A stretch of DNA of 39,123 bases from positions 1-39,123 of the forward strand of contig JASBUR010000061.1 of NCBI GenBank assembly GCA_030147805.1. Reading direction: 5' to 3'. The notes under the pieces were generated by a model. It did no database searches. It was not told where the DNA came from and saw nothing but the letters and a program-made list of their open reading frames with translations. Below are positions 36,079 to 39,123 of the stretch, piece by piece; positions within the stretch are counted from its first letter, which is position 1, and every line of letters begins with the position of its first letter. Origin of the DNA: Sphingomonadaceae bacterium. GTDB lineage: Bacteria > Pseudomonadota > Alphaproteobacteria > Sphingomonadales > Sphingomonadaceae. The position numbers and the translations under genes are program-made.

Positions 36079-37281
36079 ATGATCGACTATCTGCGCCGGC
36101 TGATCGAGACCGAACGCTTCGCGCCGCACGGCTATTGCCTGCAATGGCAGCCCGAGCTGATCTGGACGCATGTCGTGTCCGACACGCTGATCGGCGTCAG
36201 CTATTTCTCGATCCCCTTCGCGCTCGCCTATTTCATGGCCAAGCGCCGCGACGTCCAGTTCGGCTGGGTGGTGTGGATGTTCGCCGTCTTCATCATGGCG
36301 TGCGGGCTGACGCATTTCTTCGCCATCTGGACGCTGTGGAACCCCGACTATGGCGTCGAGGCGATCATCAAGGCGCTCACCGCGATCGCCTCGGTGGTGA
36401 CCGCCATCGCGCTCTGGCCGCTGCTGCCGCGCGCCATCGCCCTGCCCTCGCCGGCGCAGCTGCAGCGCGTCAACGACGATCTGCGGATGCGCATCGCCGA
36501 GCGCGACGCGGCGATCGAGGCGCTGCGCCGCGAGACGACCGAGCGCCTGCGCGCCGAGGAGATGCTGCGCCAGGCGCAGAAGATGGAGGCGCTCGGCCAG
36601 ATGTCGGGCGGCGTCGCGCACGACTTCAACAACATGCTGACGGTGGTCCTCGCCAATCTCGACCGCGCCCGCCGGCTCGCCGATGCCGGCGACGCGCGGC
36701 TGCACAAGACGCTAGACGCGGCGATCGCCGGCGGCGAGCGCGCGGCGGCGCTGGTCGACCAGCTGCTGAGCTTCGCGCGGCGCCAGCCGTTGCAGCCGAC
36801 GCCGCTCGACCCCGAAGCGGTGGTGCGCGACGTCGCCTCGATGCTCGAGCGAACGCTCGGCCAGACGGTCGACATCGCCATCGACGTCCAGCCGGACGGC
36901 TGGCGCATCGTCGCCGACCGCAACCAGACCGAAAACGCGCTGGTGAATCTGGCAGTCAACGCGCAGCAGGCCATGCCCGGCGGCGGCACGCTGCGCGTAA
37001 CGGTGCGCAACGTCGCCGCCGGCGATGCCCCCGACGACGGGCCCGCCGCGGGCGACCATGTGCTGATCGAGGTCAGCGACACCGGCGTCGGCATGCCGCC
37101 CGACGTCGTCGAGCGCGCCTTCGACCCCTTCTTCACGACCAAGCCGATCGGCCAGGGCACGGGCCTGGGCCTGAGCCAGGTCTACGGCTTCGTCCGCCAG
37201 TCGAACGGGCACATCACGCTGAAGAGCGATGTCGGGGTCGGTACGACGGTGCGGCTCTACCTGCCGCGGGCCGGAGGCTGA
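36079..37281 (+). CDS. Sensor histidine kinase with ETR1-like ethylene/copper-binding membrane domain
   Basis: 400 residues. Three hydrophobic helices (about 31-52, 61-86, 94-117) carry SDTLIGVSYFSIP and MACGLTHFFAIWTLW. Aligned with Arabidopsis ETR1 at a constant offset of ten, Asp35, Tyr42, Ile45, Pro46, Cys75 and His79 match ETR1 Asp25, Tyr32, Ile35, Pro36, Cys65 and His69; Cys65 and His69 bind Cu(I), the ethylene cofactor. A coiled coil (about 130-165) leads to HisKA with His181 (GVAHDFNNML) and an ATPase domain (NLAVNAQQAMPGGG, DTGVGMPP, GQGTGLGLSQVYGF). No GAF domain is present. The ATG at 36079 has a GGGGGA site; a TTG nine codons earlier is less likely. Ligand identity is inferred. 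Confidence 0.9.
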   Translation: MIDYLRRLIETERFAPHGYCLQWQPELIWTHVVSDTLIGVSYFSIPFALAYFMAKRRDVQFGWVVWMFAVFIMACGLTHFFAIWTLWNPDYGVEAIIKALTAIASVVTAIALWPLLPRAIALPSPAQLQRVNDDLRMRIAERDAAIEALRRETTERLRAEEMLRQAQKMEALGQMSGGVAHDFNNMLTVVLANLDRARRLADAGDARLHKTLDAAIAGGERAAALVDQLLSFARRQPLQPTPLDPEAVVRDVASMLERTLGQTVDIAIDVQPDGWRIVADRNQTENALVNLAVNAQQAMPGGGTLRVTVRNVAAGDAPDDGPAAGDHVLIEVSDTGVGMPPDVVERAFDPFFTTKPIGQGTGLGLSQVYGFVRQSNGHITLKSDVGVGTTVRLYLPRAGG

Positions 37282-37282
37282 A

Positions 37283-37675
37283 ATGGCGATGACGCAGACG
37301 ACGCCCGATCGCGGCCCGACCATCCTCGTCGTCGAGGACGAGCCGCTCGTCCGCGACACCATCGTCCTCGAACTCGAGGATGCGGGCTATGCCGTCGTCG
37401 AAGCCGCCGATGGCGCCACCGCGCTGGCGCTCCTCGAGGGCGGCTGCGACGTCGACCTGCTGTTCACCGACATCCGCATGCCGGGCAGCATCGACGGCTG
37501 GCAGCTGGCCGAACGCGCGCGCGACCTGCGTCCCGGGATCCCGGTGGTCTATACCACCGGCTTTACCGACGATTCACCGCGGCTGGTCGACGGGAGCCGG
37601 CTGTTCAAGAAGCCCTACAAGGCGGAGGCGGTGATCGCGTCAATCCGCGACCTCGTCCTGCCGCCGCCGCCCTGA
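37283..37675 (+). CDS. Single-domain response regulator, partner of the ETR1-like kinase
   Basis: 130 residues, a receiver domain only: acidic VVEDE (16-20), phospho-acceptor Asp63 in FTDIRMPG, the switch Thr in YTTGF (90-94) and the conserved Lys110 in LFKKPY. No output domain, so it must act by protein contact, as a phosphate sink, or in a relay. The ATG is 1 nt after the kinase stop and has a GGAGG Shine-Dalgarno site inside the kinase's last codons, which ties the pair together. The usual hybrid-kinase receiver is here a separate gene. Confidence 0.93.
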   Translation: MAMTQTTPDRGPTILVVEDEPLVRDTIVLELEDAGYAVVEAADGATALALLEGGCDVDLLFTDIRMPGSIDGWQLAERARDLRPGIPVVYTTGFTDDSPRLVDGSRLFKKPYKAEAVIASIRDLVLPPPP

Positions 37676-37685
37676 GCGCGGCGCG

Positions 37686-39068
37686 TCAGACGTCGGTGAC
37701 GCTGCTCAGCCGGCGGCGGGCGCAGAGGATCGACAGCAGGATCGCCGGCAGGCCGAGCAGCGCGGTGAACACGAAATAGACCGCATAGGCCTCCATCAGC
37801 GCGAAGCTGGTGCCGAGCCATTCGACCGCGGCCCCCGAGAAGCCGCGGATGAACTTGCCGAGCATCGACTGGACGCTGGCGAGCAGCGCGAACTGCGTCG
37901 CCGCGAAGCCGAGACCGACGAGCGCCGACATATAGGCGACGCCCGCCGCGCCGGCGAAGCCGGTGGCGAGATTCTCGATGAGCACGACGGCGCCGACCAC
38001 CTCGAACGGCGGCCCGCCCGGCCACAGGCACAGCGCGACATAGGTGAAATTGGTGATCGGCGCGACGATCGAGCCGACGACGAGCGTGCGCTCGAGCCCC
38101 CAGCGCACCGCGAGCAGCCCGCCGAGCGCGACGCCGCCGACCGTCCCGACCATGCCGAAGGTGCCGCGGATCGTGCCGATCTGCGCGGTCGGCAGCCCGA
38201 GATCGACGTAGAAGGGCGCCATCATCGGCACCATCATCATGTCGGTCAGCCGGTAGGTGCCGACCATCGCGAGGATCAGCGTGGCGGCCTTGCCGTGGAC
38301 GCGGAAGAAGGTGAGGAAGGGCTCGATGAAGGCGTTGGTGACGCGCGCCGCGAGCCCGCGCCCCGCCATCGAGGCGGTGGCGAACACCCGCCGTGCCGGC
38401 TCCTTGGCGAGCAGCGCGCCGGTAAGGCCGATGCTCATCGCGACGCCGAGCGTGACGTAGGACAGCGGCCAGCCGATGAAGGCGGCGGCGATGAGGATCA
38501 GCGCGTCGGAGACGACGAAGGCCACGCGGTGGCCGATCTGGAACACCGCGGCGAGCAGCGCCAGATCCGAGCGGCTCTGCGCGGTTTCGATACGCCAGGC
38601 CGAGATCGAGATGTCCTGCACCGTCGAGGCGAAGGCGGTCAGCACCGCAAAGGCGGCGAACACCGACAGGTCGGCGGTCGGGCCGGCGATGCCCATGCCG
38701 ATCAGGCCGCCGGCGACCACGACCTGCGCCAGCACGATCCAGGCCCGGCGGCGGCCGAGCCAGCGGCCGAGCAGCGGCAGGTCGACCTGGTCGACCATCG
38801 GCGCCCACAGCACCTTGAACGAATAGACCATGCCGACCCAGGAGATGAAGCCGATCGTCGCCAGCGCGATCCCCTCCTGCCGCAGCCAGTAGCCGAGCGT
38901 CAGGCTGGTCAGCAGATAGGGCAGCCCCGAACCGAAGCCGAGCAGCGCTACCGCGAGCATGCGCGGGTGGCGGATGGCGCGGAAGATCTCGCTCCAGCTC
39001 GGCGCCGGCGCCGGCGCCGGAACGCTGGGGGGGGCCTGGTCCGCAGGCAAGGCGAAATCGGCGGCCAT
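37686..39068 (-). CDS. AmpG-like MFS permease
   Basis: 460 residues with about 12 hydrophobic helices. FGSGLPYLLTSLTLGYWLRQEGI, TIGFISWVGMVYSFKVLWAPMVDQ and the LLGRWLGRRRAWI loop match the AmpG family, which imports GlcNAc-anhydroMurNAc muropeptides for wall recycling and beta-lactamase signalling. The Pro/Ala-rich N-terminus (residues 6-24) is cytoplasmic. The ATG at 39068 has a GGGGGAG purine run upstream. It is convergent with the response regulator 10 nt away. AmpG-like proteins in this order may carry other substrates, so the muropeptide role is likely but not certain. It fits the wall enzymes at 27-30 kb. Confidence 0.85.
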   Translation of the reverse strand: MAADFALPADQAPPSVPAPAPAPSWSEIFRAIRHPRMLAVALLGFGSGLPYLLTSLTLGYWLRQEGIALATIGFISWVGMVYSFKVLWAPMVDQVDLPLLGRWLGRRRAWIVLAQVVVAGGLIGMGIAGPTADLSVFAAFAVLTAFASTVQDISISAWRIETAQSRSDLALLAAVFQIGHRVAFVVSDALILIAAAFIGWPLSYVTLGVAMSIGLTGALLAKEPARRVFATASMAGRGLAARVTNAFIEPFLTFFRVHGKAATLILAMVGTYRLTDMMMVPMMAPFYVDLGLPTAQIGTIRGTFGMVGTVGGVALGGLLAVRWGLERTLVVGSIVAPITNFTYVALCLWPGGPPFEVVGAVVLIENLATGFAGAAGVAYMSALVGLGFAATQFALLASVQSMLGKFIRGFSGAAVEWLGTSFALMEAYAVYFVFTALLGLPAILLSILCARRRLSSVTDV

Positions 39069-39094
39069 GAACGCAATCTCCCCCGTAGATGACC

Positions 39095-39111
39095 CGCGCC
39101 TTGGCGGCGCG
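39095..39111. promoter_or_regulatory. CGCGCC/GGCGCG hairpin and TTGACA upstream of the AmpG-like gene
   Basis: Perfect 6-bp arms around a 5-nt loop, 26 nt before the permease start. On the minus strand TTGACA (39115-39120) lies just outside it, a good -35 hexamer, but no -10 sequence is found at the proper spacing. It may be an operator within the promoter. Confidence 0.3.
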
Positions 39112-39123
39112 ACTTGTCAATCA

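Overview
The window is a GC-rich (roughly two thirds G+C by eye) alphaproteobacterial chromosome segment. The gene content and order point to the Sphingomonadales (Sphingomonas or a close relative): a fused ispDF gene, the dusB-ntrB-ntrC-ntrY-ntrX-hfq-hflX block, the rlpA-dac-tmk-holB-metG-tatD cluster, and an alphaproteobacterial LexA-type operator. I infer the group from these features; no database search was run. Most of the window is dense housekeeping DNA with many 1-4 nt start/stop overlaps, which suggests extensive translational coupling.

Layout. 1-5.6 kb: the start of icd (isocitrate dehydrogenase, cut by the window edge), a LOG-family protein, the phosphatidylethanolamine pair psd-pssA, a small membrane protein with an SOS-box-like repeat upstream, a zinc-ribbon protein and an AlkK/FadD-type acyl-CoA ligase. 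5.6-8.8 kb (minus strand): a CAP-domain lipoprotein, a PA0069-type radical SAM protein, a beta-carbonic anhydrase and a small conserved-looking protein. 8.9-12.9 kb: lipA-coq10, convergent with cinA-ispDF, then dusB. 12.95-21.0 kb: two nitrogen-type two-component systems, NtrBC and NtrYX, followed by hfq and hflX. 21.0-30.4 kb (minus strand): mazG, a membrane retropepsin-like protease, an MBL hydrolase, tatD, metG, holB, tmk, a D,D-carboxypeptidase, rlpA and an MltB-type lytic transglycosylase, mixing replication/translation genes with cell-wall genes.

30.5-34 kb is the accessory zone. It begins at a tRNA-Ser(TGA) gene and holds a coding remnant and several unrecognised membrane or secreted proteins, some clearly AT-richer than the rest. 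34-35.4 kb is a TerC/Alx-type membrane protein (family linked to manganese export) preceded by a DUF465 (YdcH-like) ORF, a chain of perfect hairpins, and a 45-codon proline-rich ORF whose stop overlaps the terC start. 35.4-39.1 kb holds a lipoprotein, a histidine kinase whose N-terminal membrane domain matches the ethylene/copper-binding domain of plant ETR1 residue by residue, its response regulator, and an AmpG-like transporter.

The observations I consider most worth follow-up are the ETR1-like sensor kinase and response regulator pair, the proline-rich leader ORF coupled to terC, the LexA-type operator in front of a small membrane protein, and the apparent CTG start of hflX.
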